From Terriglobia bacterium (GTDB taxonomy: Bacteria; Acidobacteriota; Terriglobia; UBA7540), in NCBI GenBank assembly GCA_030049455.1, contig JASIKV010000348.1, forward strand, positions 1 through 9,380: 9,380 nt of DNA. The letters run 5' to 3'. Under the pieces are notes generated by a model. The model ran no database searches. It was given only the letters and a program-made list of their open reading frames with translations, and was not told the origin of the DNA. The translations under genes and the position numbers were made by a program. Below are positions 1-5,362 of the stretch, in pieces. Position 1 is the stretch's first letter, and every line of letters begins with the position of its first letter.

Positions 1-668
1 GTTGCGGTCACCGGCGCCGGAACCACTGTGGCGCTGGCAATTCCCGCGCGGAAGCGCGGCTGCGGCGGCATCGTCAAGCCCGCCTTCCATCCCTGAGTCT
101 TCATTTTGCCGTTTTGGTCGAGGTAGACGGTTACGTGCTGTCCGGCCTTGGCAGAAACCGGCCCGGACCAAATGGTGTTGCCCTCGCGCGTGACCATGAC
201 CTGGTACGTTCCCGGCCTCACCAGCAGGCGCTGATGCCAGATCCAATCCCAATTGAACTCGTCCACGTGGCCGACGAAGTAATCCGGCGTCTGCCCATTC
301 AGCAAAACCGCCGCGCGGGGATCGCCCTTGAATTCGATTTCTGCGAATGGCCCGGAGACCTTGTCGCCGGAAGGTTGCAGGGTCACGTCCTGCTTGACCT
401 TCTTGCCCGCGTTGACATGAACTCTTTCGGTTTGCGGTTGATATCCGTAGTTATAGACGCCGAGCTTATGATCGCCGGCGACCAACTTCATGGTTTGGCT
501 TCCTTCCCGGATGGCCTTGCCGTCCAGGAAGACATATGCCTGTTTGGGTTCGACATGAACTTTCAATTTCCCTGTTTCTTCCGATTGCTTTGCGAATGCC
601 GGGGCCAAGCACATACAGCTCCCGGCGATGAATGACAGCGCCACAGTTACCAACTTGCACGATTGCAT
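1..668 (-). CDS. Secreted PEGA-domain protein, C-terminus cut by window edge
   Basis: The frame runs from ATG at 668 down to base 1 without a stop, giving 222 visible residues. Residues 1-26 look like a signal peptide: Lys5, a hydrophobic core, then APAFA before Lys27. Residues about 33-99 form a PEGA repeat: GKLKVHVEPKQAYVFLDGK, then a VAGDHKLGVYNYGYQP turn, then a VNAGKKVKQDVTLQP strand. A second, more divergent PEGA-like unit covers about 105-195; it has AAVLLNGQTPDY, then RPGTYQVMV, then KAGQHVTVYL. The visible end is rich in Pro, Ala and Val. PEGA domains are short beta-sandwich modules found on exported and cell-surface proteins; no enzymatic role is implied. AGAAGGAG at 679-686 lies ten bases before the start and supports it. 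The gene is divergent from the nickel/cobalt transporter operon. A lipoprotein reading (Cys18 or Cys20) is possible but the lipobox is poor. The family call is firm; the molecular role is unknown. Confidence 0.85.
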   Translation of the reverse strand, partial: MQSCKLVTVALSFIAGSCMCLAPAFAKQSEETGKLKVHVEPKQAYVFLDGKAIREGSQTMKLVAGDHKLGVYNYGYQPQTERVHVNAGKKVKQDVTLQPSGDKVSGPFAEIEFKGDPRAAVLLNGQTPDYFVGHVDEFNWDWIWHQRLLVRPGTYQVMVTREGNTIWSGPVSAKAGQHVTVYLDQNGKMKTQGWKAGLTMPPQPRFRAGIASATVVPAPVTA

Positions 669-678
669 TTGGGGGAAT

Positions 679-686
679 CTCCTTCT
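679..686 (-). promoter_or_regulatory. Ribosome binding site of the PEGA gene
   Basis: On the minus strand the sequence reads AGAAGGAG, followed by ten bases and then ATG. It is close to the anti-Shine-Dalgarno complement and fixes the start of the PEGA-domain gene at 668. Longer minus-strand frames crossing this region lack such a site and a signal peptide. Confidence 0.6.
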
Positions 687-831
687 GAAGGGATGCTCCG
701 AGCTCCATGCATTGCAGCCGCCTGGAAACTCGGTCCAAAATGATCGGCGGCAGGAACCCTTTGTTGCTGCCTCGCCTCCCACGGCCCGGGAAATTCACCC
801 AGGCCACGGAAGCGAGGGTACCCACCTCCAA

Positions 832-850
832 TATATCGTGATGCGATATA
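832..850. promoter_or_regulatory. Perfect inverted repeat TATATCG-N5-CGATATA, candidate operator
   Basis: Two perfect 7-bp arms (832-838 and 844-850) are separated by TGATG. The right arm runs into TATAAT at 847-852, so a repressor bound here would cover a plus-strand -10 box. No good -35 hexamer is visible 17 bp upstream. A dyad of this size suits a dimeric regulator with winged-helix DNA-binding domains (PadR, ArsR or GntR type), but the sequence does not identify one. Transcription from here towards the transporter would leave a leader of about 190 bases containing the stem-loops at 933-974. Confidence 0.4.
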
Positions 851-932
851 ATTCACCGCAGTTGCCTTTTGGAGGGCTTCTCGCAAGGTGGAAGAAGCTG
901 AGGATTCGTCGTGCCGGTGCGAAAAACTATGG

Positions 933-974
933 GATCGGCGGGGTTTTCGCCGGTCGGGCGGTAAAAAACCCCGC
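933..974 (+). promoter_or_regulatory. Mutually exclusive stem-loops upstream of cbiM, attenuator-like
   Basis: GCGGGGTTTT at 938-947 pairs perfectly with AAAACCCCGC at 965-974, and inside this CGCC (948-951) can pair with GGCG (957-960). Alternatively, GATCGGCG at 933-940 can pair with CGCCGGTC at 948-955 (eight pairs, one a U-G wobble). The two folds share bases 938-940 and 948-951, so they cannot form together. No run of U follows the larger hairpin, so it is not a textbook intrinsic terminator. The arrangement resembles a riboswitch or attenuator expression platform, but no known aptamer was recognised. Confidence 0.4.
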
Positions 975-980
975 ACTCGG

Positions 981-988
981 TATAGAAT
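981..988 (+). promoter_or_regulatory. Possible -10 box TATAGAAT upstream of cbiM
   Basis: TATAGA at 981-986 (or TAGAAT at 983-988) resembles a sigma-70 -10 hexamer and would give a leader of about 55 bases to the cbiM start. No convincing -35 hexamer lies 16-18 bp upstream. It competes with the TATAAT at 847-852 as the operon promoter. If this one is used, the stem-loops at 933-974 would not be transcribed. Confidence 0.22.
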
Positions 989-1048
989 GGGAAATTCGCA
1001 CGGCAGACGGCACGGAATCAGAACGCGAACAGGCTCTGGAAAATTAGA

Positions 1049-2137
1049 ATGCATATCCCGGATGGCTATCTCAGCCCCTCGACTTGCGTGGTTCTCTACG
1101 GAGCTTCCGCGCCCTTTTGGTACACCGCTCTGCGGCGCATGAAAGCGGCGCTCTCGACGCGCGTCGTTCCCTTGCTTTCTGTTATGGCCGCGCTCTCCTT
1201 CGTCATAATGATGTTCAACCTGCCGCTCCCGGGAGGAACCACGGGACACGCGGTGGGTGTGGGCATCGCCACGATCATTCTCGGGCCGTGGGCCTCGATT
1301 CTGGCCATCTCGATGGCATTGGGGATTCAGGCCGTTTTTTTCGGCGATGGCGGCATCACCACGCTCGGCGCGAATAGTTTCAACATGGCGATTGTGGGTT
1401 CGCTGGTCGCCTTCGCCGTTTACCGATTGATCTCCGGCAGCGCCCCGCTTGCTTCCTCGCGGAGAATCGCGGCGGCGGCGCTTGCGGGTTATACGGCCAT
1501 CAATGCTTCAGCACTGTGCGCGGCGGTGGAGTTCGGCATTCAGCCCATCTACTTCAAGGACGCAAGCGGGGCGCCGCTTTATGCGCCCTATCCCCTCGGC
1601 ATCGCTGTCCCTGCCATGATGATCGGGCACCTGACGTTTGCGGGATTGGCGGAGCTGGTTCTTTCGGCGGGAGTGGTGGCTTACTTTCAACGAACGAATC
1701 CGGGCCTCTTGAAAAATACAGCTCCTGCGAATGTCGAACTGGGCAGGGAAGAGCCGGGTCCAGCGGGCTGGCGGGCCCTGCGCCCGTTGTGGATCGCCCT
1801 GGCGCTGCTTCTGGTTCTGACTCCCCTGGGGATTCTGGCCGCAGGCACCGCCTGGGGCGAGTGGACCGTGCGGGATTTTTCCAGCCAGCAGTCGCGAGCG
1901 AAAATTGCCCAGGCCTCCGGGAACGCCACGCCTCCCGCCGCGGCGCCGCGAGGGCTGGAACGCCTCTCCGCGATTTGGACGGCGCCCTTCGCGCAATATG
2001 CTCCTTCCTTTGTGCGCCGGCCGGCGGTGGGCTATTTGCTCTCCGCAATGTTCGGCTGCGGGGCCATTCTTCTGGTTTCGCTGGTTGCGGGTTCGCTGGC
2101 CACTCGCGCGCGGGGCAGGCCTTATGAACTTTCTTGA
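1049..2137 (+). CDS. cbiM: ECF nickel/cobalt transporter, substrate-binding CbiM/NikM fused to a PDGLE (NikN-like) domain
   Basis: This 362-aa multipass membrane protein is the metal-selective component of a group I ECF importer (CbiMNQO/NikMNQO). It begins MHIPDGYLS, the family signature. In structurally known NikM the N-terminal amine and His2 ligate the metal, which fixes this start despite a weak ribosome site. A GGTTGH motif places a second conserved ligand, His67, as in NikM, and GDGGITTLGANSFNMA at 99-114 is the conserved core loop. The CbiM part fills roughly residues 1-220. After a polar linker, a transmembrane helix (about 243-265), an external loop with RGLERLS at 301-307, and a last helix (about 329-352) match a PDGLE domain. 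This replaces a separate small CbiN/NikN, and none is encoded nearby. The 3' end overlaps cbiQ by 14 bp. Ni(II) versus Co(II) cannot be settled from sequence; the histidine tail of CbiO leans towards nickel. Confidence 0.93.
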   Translation: MHIPDGYLSPSTCVVLYGASAPFWYTALRRMKAALSTRVVPLLSVMAALSFVIMMFNLPLPGGTTGHAVGVGIATIILGPWASILAISMALGIQAVFFGDGGITTLGANSFNMAIVGSLVAFAVYRLISGSAPLASSRRIAAAALAGYTAINASALCAAVEFGIQPIYFKDASGAPLYAPYPLGIAVPAMMIGHLTFAGLAELVLSAGVVAYFQRTNPGLLKNTAPANVELGREEPGPAGWRALRPLWIALALLLVLTPLGILAAGTAWGEWTVRDFSSQQSRAKIAQASGNATPPAAAPRGLERLSAIWTAPFAQYAPSFVRRPAVGYLLSAMFGCGAILLVSLVAGSLATRARGRPYELS

Positions 2138-2933
2138 AAATTCTCTGGCGGGATTCCTGAATGCGCTGGAGCATGCGCTTGACGCTGAAGATCTGGCCCG
2201 AAGGCGCGGCCTGCTGCAGCGGCTCGACCCGCGCATCAAGGTCGCGGGAATCGCCGGCCTGGTGATTGCGGCGGCCATGGCTCGCCGGCTGTGGGTCATC
2301 GCCGCGATTTTTGCGGTTGCCCTTCTGCTGGCGGCCGCTTCGCGGATCTCACCGATTCTTCTTGCCAGACGCGTATGGATTCCGGTGCTCTTCTTCACAG
2401 GCATCATCGCCCTGCCCGCGCCGTTTGTGATTCCCGGCCGCATCGTTTGGACATTCCCGTGGCTTGGCTGGGCGGTCACGGCGCAGGGATTGAAGAGCGC
2501 GGCATTCCTGGTCTCGCGGGTTGAAACCGCCGCCACGCTCTCCGTATTGCTGATTCTCTCCACGCCCTGGAACGCGGTTCTGAAGGCCCTGCGAATGCTT
2601 CGTGTCCCCGTGGTGGTCGTGGTCATTCTGGGGATGGCGTATCGCTACATTTTTCTTTTGCTGGATAACGCGCGCGATATGCTGGAATCGCGCCGCAGCC
2701 GCATGATGGGCGAGATGAGCGGACCGGACTACCGCCGCATGGCCACTGCCAGCGTGGGAGTGCTGATGTCGCGGTCTCTGCAGCTTGGCGGCGACGTTTA
2801 CAGCGCCATGCTGGCGCGAGGATTTCAAGGCGAAGTTTACGTCCTGGAGGACTTTCGCACTGCCGCGTTCGATTGGGTCATGCTGAGCGTTTTCGCGGCT
2901 CTGGCCGCCGCCGCAATTTATTATGGAAGATAA
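2124..2933 (+). CDS. cbiQ: ECF transporter transmembrane coupling protein CbiQ/NikQ (EcfT)
   Basis: This 269-aa inner-membrane protein couples ATP hydrolysis by CbiO to movement of the metal-binding CbiM subunit. Hydrophobic segments at about 41-72, 86-105, 125-146, 162-182 and 251-266 fit an EcfT. Two arginine-containing cytoplasmic signatures are visible: SRRSR at 189-193 and LARG at 230-233, the latter matching the Ala-Arg-Gly coupling motif that docks in the groove of the ATPase. The frame is open back to about 1905, but ATG at 2124 is preferred. It gives family-typical length and a normal N-terminus (MNFLENSLAG), has GGGGCAGG just upstream, and overlaps the cbiM stop by only 14 bp, typical of translational coupling. 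Its own end overlaps cbiO by 11 bp. Confidence 0.92.
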   Translation: MNFLENSLAGFLNALEHALDAEDLARRRGLLQRLDPRIKVAGIAGLVIAAAMARRLWVIAAIFAVALLLAAASRISPILLARRVWIPVLFFTGIIALPAPFVIPGRIVWTFPWLGWAVTAQGLKSAAFLVSRVETAATLSVLLILSTPWNAVLKALRMLRVPVVVVVILGMAYRYIFLLLDNARDMLESRRSRMMGEMSGPDYRRMATASVGVLMSRSLQLGGDVYSAMLARGFQGEVYVLEDFRTAAFDWVMLSVFAALAAAAIYYGR

Positions 2934-3747
2934 CCAGACTCCCGCACCTCCCGCGGTTTTTGACGTTCGCGAGATCACGTTTCGGTATCGTCAGGTGACC
3001 GCCCTCGATCATTTAAGCCTGGCGGTATCGCCCGGGAAACGCATCGCCCTGCTGGGGGCGAATGGCTCCGGGAAGTCCACCCTGCTGCGCGTGCTCGACG
3101 GGCTGGCATTTCCCGAGAAGGGCGAGGTCGTGTTCTTCGGCGAGCCGCTGGGTGAGGCGCGCCTGCAGAATTTTGAATTCGCCTGCAAATTCCGGCGCCG
3201 CGTGGGCCTGGTATTTCAAAACCCCGACGTTCAGCTTTTTTGTCCCACGGTGATGGACGAAGTGGCCTTCGGCCCCTTGCAGCTCCAGTGGCCGCGGGAA
3301 CGCGTTCAGGAGTCCGTGGACAAAATGCTGGAGGTAATGAAGATCTCACACATCAAAGACCGCTCGCCGCATCACCTTTCCACGGGTGAGAAGAAGCGCG
3401 TCGCGCTGGCCTCCGTCCTGGTTGTTGACCCTGAGGTGCTGTTGCTCGATGAGCCGACGGCGGCGCTTGACCCGAGCAGCGCCAGCCAGATGATTGATTT
3501 TCTGGTGGGTTTGCGCGGGGAAGGGAAGACGGTGGTGACGGCCACTCACGACCTGGACATTGTCGAGGACATCGCCGATGAGTGTTTTGTTTTTCAGGCA
3601 GGACAAGTTGCAGCTCAGGGCACGCCGAATGAAATCCTGAGCCGGCAATCTCTGCTGGAGCAGACCCATCTGCTTCACGCGCACCGGCACATCCATGGAA
3701 ACAACGTGACTCATTCCCATCCTCACCTGCATTCGCACAAGCATTGA
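2923..3747 (+). CDS. cbiO: ECF transporter ATPase CbiO/NikO with histidine-rich C-terminal tail
   Basis: This 274-aa cytoplasmic ABC ATPase powers nickel/cobalt uptake with CbiM and CbiQ. All nucleotide-binding motifs are intact: Walker A GANGSGKST (45-53), Q-loop VFQNPDVQLF (97-106) in the form typical of ECF ATPases, signature LSTGE (152-156), Walker B LLLDEP (173-178) with the following D-loop ALDP, and the switch histidine at 209 (ATHD). The signature is LSTGE rather than LSGGQ, a common variant in the CbiO group. Residues 249-274 carry 11 histidines out of 26, in HxH repeats ending HSHKH. Such tails bind Ni(II), Co(II) or Zn(II) and may buffer or sense the imported metal. The ATG at 2923 lies inside the last codons of cbiQ (11-bp overlap), so the three genes form one operon. 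A single ATPase gene suggests an O homodimer. Confidence 0.94.
   Translation: MEDNQTPAPPAVFDVREITFRYRQVTALDHLSLAVSPGKRIALLGANGSGKSTLLRVLDGLAFPEKGEVVFFGEPLGEARLQNFEFACKFRRRVGLVFQNPDVQLFCPTVMDEVAFGPLQLQWPRERVQESVDKMLEVMKISHIKDRSPHHLSTGEKKRVALASVLVVDPEVLLLDEPTAALDPSSASQMIDFLVGLRGEGKTVVTATHDLDIVEDIADECFVFQAGQVAAQGTPNEILSRQSLLEQTHLLHAHRHIHGNNVTHSHPHLHSHKH
3670..3744 (+). repeat. Histidine-rich metal-binding tail of CbiO (low-complexity codons)
   Basis: Residues 250-274 of CbiO are encoded by a run of CAC/CAT codons alternating with Ala, Arg, Ile, Ser, Pro and Leu codons. The HxH pattern (HAHRHIH, then HSHPHLHSHKH) is interrupted by GNNVT, giving two short histidine clusters. It lies wholly downstream of the ABC fold and is not needed for nucleotide binding. 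I infer nickel or cobalt chelation from composition. Confidence 0.7.
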
Positions 3748-3804
3748 CGGTTTGATTCGGAAAAAATGTCAATTGCGGATTTCGATAGGCAGGGTTAGAA
3801 AACT

Positions 3805-3836
3805 TTGACGCAATTATCCGCAAACACAAATATAAT
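3805..3836 (+). promoter_or_regulatory. Probable sigma-70 promoter of gltA
   Basis: TTGACG at 3805-3810 and a perfect TATAAT at 3831-3836 precede the citrate synthase start by about 85 bp. The spacer is 20 bp, longer than the preferred 17, so basal strength may be low or an activator may help. Inverted repeats AATTGCG (3771-3777) with CGCAATT (3809-3815), and TTGCGGAT (3773-3780) with ATCCGCAA (3816-3823), overlap the -35 box and could be an operator. The promoter makes gltA independent of the transporter operon. No strong terminator is visible after cbiO; only a weak ATTGAC/GTCAAT dyad follows its stop. Confidence 0.5.
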
Positions 3837-3905
3837 CAGCGTTTGGAGACCGGGGCCGGGATCTTGCCGTTGAAAAACAGAGCCGCGGCGCGCATCATTT
3901 TAATT

Positions 3906-3913
3906 GAGGGGGA
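3906..3913 (+). promoter_or_regulatory. Ribosome binding site of gltA
   Basis: GAGGGGGA ends six bases before the ATG at 3920, a good purine-rich Shine-Dalgarno match. It supports the start giving MENESLSILD, which is the expected N-terminus for type II citrate synthases. Confidence 0.6.
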
Positions 3914-3919
3914 AAGTTC

Positions 3920-5209
3920 ATGGAGAATGAGAGCCTCAGCATTCTGGATCAGCGCACGAAGACAACCTACGAGATTCCCTTTTACAAGGGAACGATCCGC
4001 GCCATGGATCTGCGCAAGATCAAGACCGCGCCCGAAGATTTCGGGCTGATGACTTACGACCCGGCGTTCATGAACACCGCCTCCTGCCACAGCGCCATCA
4101 CTTTTATCGACGGCGACAAAGGAATCCTGCGATATCGCGGCTATCCCATCGAACAACTGGCGGAAAAATGCAATTTTCTTGAGGTCGCTTACTTGCTCAT
4201 TTGCGGTGAACTGCCCACCCAGGAGCAATTGAAAACCTGGGTGAGCAAGATCACTCACCACACGATGCTGCACGAATCGACCAAGCATTTTCTGGAAGGC
4301 TTCCGGTATGACGCGCACCCGATGGGGATGTTCATCAGCACGGTGGCGGCGCTGTCCACCATCTATCCGGAATCCCGGCAGGTGCACGATGCGGAGGCGC
4401 GGCGGCTGCAGATGTTTCGCCTGATCGGCAAGGTGCCCACGATCGCCGCCTACACTTATCGCCACGGCCTCGGCTATCCCTACGTTTATCCCGACAATGA
4501 TTTGAGCTACACCGAGAACTTTATGAATATGCTGTGGAGAATGGCCGAGCCCAAGTATCAGGCGAACAGGGTCCTGGCACGCGCGCTGGACATTCTTTTC
4601 ATCCTGCACGCCGACCACGAGCAGAATTGCAGCGCCAACGTGATGCGTTCCGTGGGCAGCTCGCAGGCCGACCCCTTCGTGGCCACGGCCGCGGCTGCCG
4701 CGGCGCTTTCCGGCCCTCTGCACGGCGGCGCGAATGAGGAAGTTCTGCGCATGCTCGATGAGATTGGTTCGAAAGACCACGTGCCGGCTTACATCAAGGG
4801 AATCAAGGAAGGCAAAGGCAAGCTGATGGGCTTCGGCCACCGCGTCTATAAGAACTACGATCCCCGCGCGCGCATCATCAAGCAAACCGCCGAACAGGTT
4901 TTTGAGATTACCGGCAAGAATTCCAAGCTCGACATCGCGCTTGAGCTGGAGCGCATCGCGCTGGAAGACGAGTACTTCGTGAAGCGCAAGCTCTATCCCA
5001 ACGTGGATTTCTATTCCGGCATCATTTATCAGGCGATGGGATTCCACCCCGAAATGTTCACGGTGCTGTTTGCCATTCCGCGCACGGCGGGCTGGCTGGC
5101 GCAATGGGAGGAATTGGTCGTCGACCCCGAGCAGAAGATCGCGCGCCCGCGGCAGATCTATACCGGGCAAGATCAACGCGATGTCGCGCCGATGGAAAAG
5201 AGGGGATGA
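3920..5209 (+). CDS. gltA: Citrate synthase, type II (hexameric)
   Basis: This 429-aa cytoplasmic enzyme condenses acetyl-CoA with oxaloacetate to citrate, the entry step of the TCA cycle. Length and N-terminal beta-rich domain (residues 1-50) match the type II enzymes exemplified by E. coli GltA, rather than the shorter type I form. The catalytic triad is present: His268 in GPLHGGANE, His307 in MGFGHRVYKNYDPRA, and Asp363 in PNVDFYSG. The substrate-binding LHADHEQNCS (229-238) and the oxaloacetate-region FAIPRTAGWLAQW (384-396) are also intact. The gene has its own promoter and ribosome site. It shares no overlap with the upstream transporter operon and converges on the minus-strand gene ending at 5363. 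A methylcitrate synthase is less likely, because those are usually shorter and lack this N-terminal domain. Confidence 0.97.
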   Translation: MENESLSILDQRTKTTYEIPFYKGTIRAMDLRKIKTAPEDFGLMTYDPAFMNTASCHSAITFIDGDKGILRYRGYPIEQLAEKCNFLEVAYLLICGELPTQEQLKTWVSKITHHTMLHESTKHFLEGFRYDAHPMGMFISTVAALSTIYPESRQVHDAEARRLQMFRLIGKVPTIAAYTYRHGLGYPYVYPDNDLSYTENFMNMLWRMAEPKYQANRVLARALDILFILHADHEQNCSANVMRSVGSSQADPFVATAAAAAALSGPLHGGANEEVLRMLDEIGSKDHVPAYIKGIKEGKGKLMGFGHRVYKNYDPRARIIKQTAEQVFEITGKNSKLDIALELERIALEDEYFVKRKLYPNVDFYSGIIYQAMGFHPEMFTVLFAIPRTAGWLAQWEELVVDPEQKIARPRQIYTGQDQRDVAPMEKRG

Positions 5210-5226
5210 AAAGTAATCAGGCGTCG

Positions 5227-5361
5227 GTTTTCAGTTGTCAGTCAATCCAGTTTGTCGCAAATGTTTTGGAAGAGACTTCAGGTTGCGGTTTGCATTTGAG
5301 GATACTCGGCGCGTGATGCCTCTGCTTTCTTACTGTCGACTGATGACTGACAACTGAAAAC
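5227..5361. repeat. 135-bp MITE-like element with perfect 18-bp terminal inverted repeats
   Basis: GTTTTCAGTTGTCAGTCA at 5227-5244 is repeated exactly in inverted form at 5344-5361, enclosing 99 bp without coding potential. The element fills almost the whole gap between convergent gltA and the exported-protein gene, ending one base before the latter's stop codon. The inner end carries further GACTGA-type repeats. The size, the perfect ends and the lack of an ORF fit a non-autonomous mobile element or a REP/BIME-like palindromic repeat. Similar TTTCAGTTGTCAGT tracts are, to my knowledge, scattered in intergenic DNA of some bacterial genomes. When transcribed from either side it could form a long stem and act as a bidirectional terminator. 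No flanking target-site duplication is evident. Confidence 0.7.
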
Positions 5362-5362
5362 T

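Larger units (their letters stand above)
669..1048. other. Divergent intergenic region, regulatory, no gene supported
   Basis: These 380 bases separate the minus-strand PEGA gene from the plus-strand transporter operon. Open frames cross it on both strands, but none has a good ribosome site with recognisable protein content, and all overlap real genes out of frame. It contains the PEGA ribosome site, a TATATCG palindrome at 832-850 overlapping a TATAAT box, alternative stem-loops at 933-974, and a TATAGAAT box at 981-988. I looked for the B12-box and GCCACTG core of cobalamin riboswitches and for a GTATGA-N16-TCATAC NikR site, and saw neither. Confidence 0.6.

Noticed and set aside
466..831. 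121-codon minus-strand open frame overlapping the PEGA gene
   Set aside because: The PEGA frame has a ribosome site, a signal peptide and a clear domain; this frame has none of these.
889..1048. Cobalamin riboswitch in front of cbiM
   Set aside because: I found no B12-box consensus or GCCACTG core in the leader. Only unassigned hairpins can be supported.
647..1249. 200-codon minus-strand open frame covering the intergenic region and the cbiM start
   Set aside because: It overlaps the PEGA start out of frame and the fixed cbiM N-terminus. Its composition is Arg/Gly-rich like a shadow, with no signal or domain.
1508..2626. 372-codon minus-strand open frame across cbiM and cbiQ
   Set aside because: The translation is Arg/Ala-rich with no domain, and it lies opposite two confidently identified transporter genes.
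3741..3772. Intrinsic terminator after cbiO
   Set aside because: The ATTGAC/GTCAAT dyad is only six base pairs with a loop of about 20 and no following T-run.
3836..5176. 446-codon minus-strand open frame opposite gltA
   Set aside because: It is the antisense shadow of a strongly conserved citrate synthase in GC-rich DNA. The translation has no recognisable domain.
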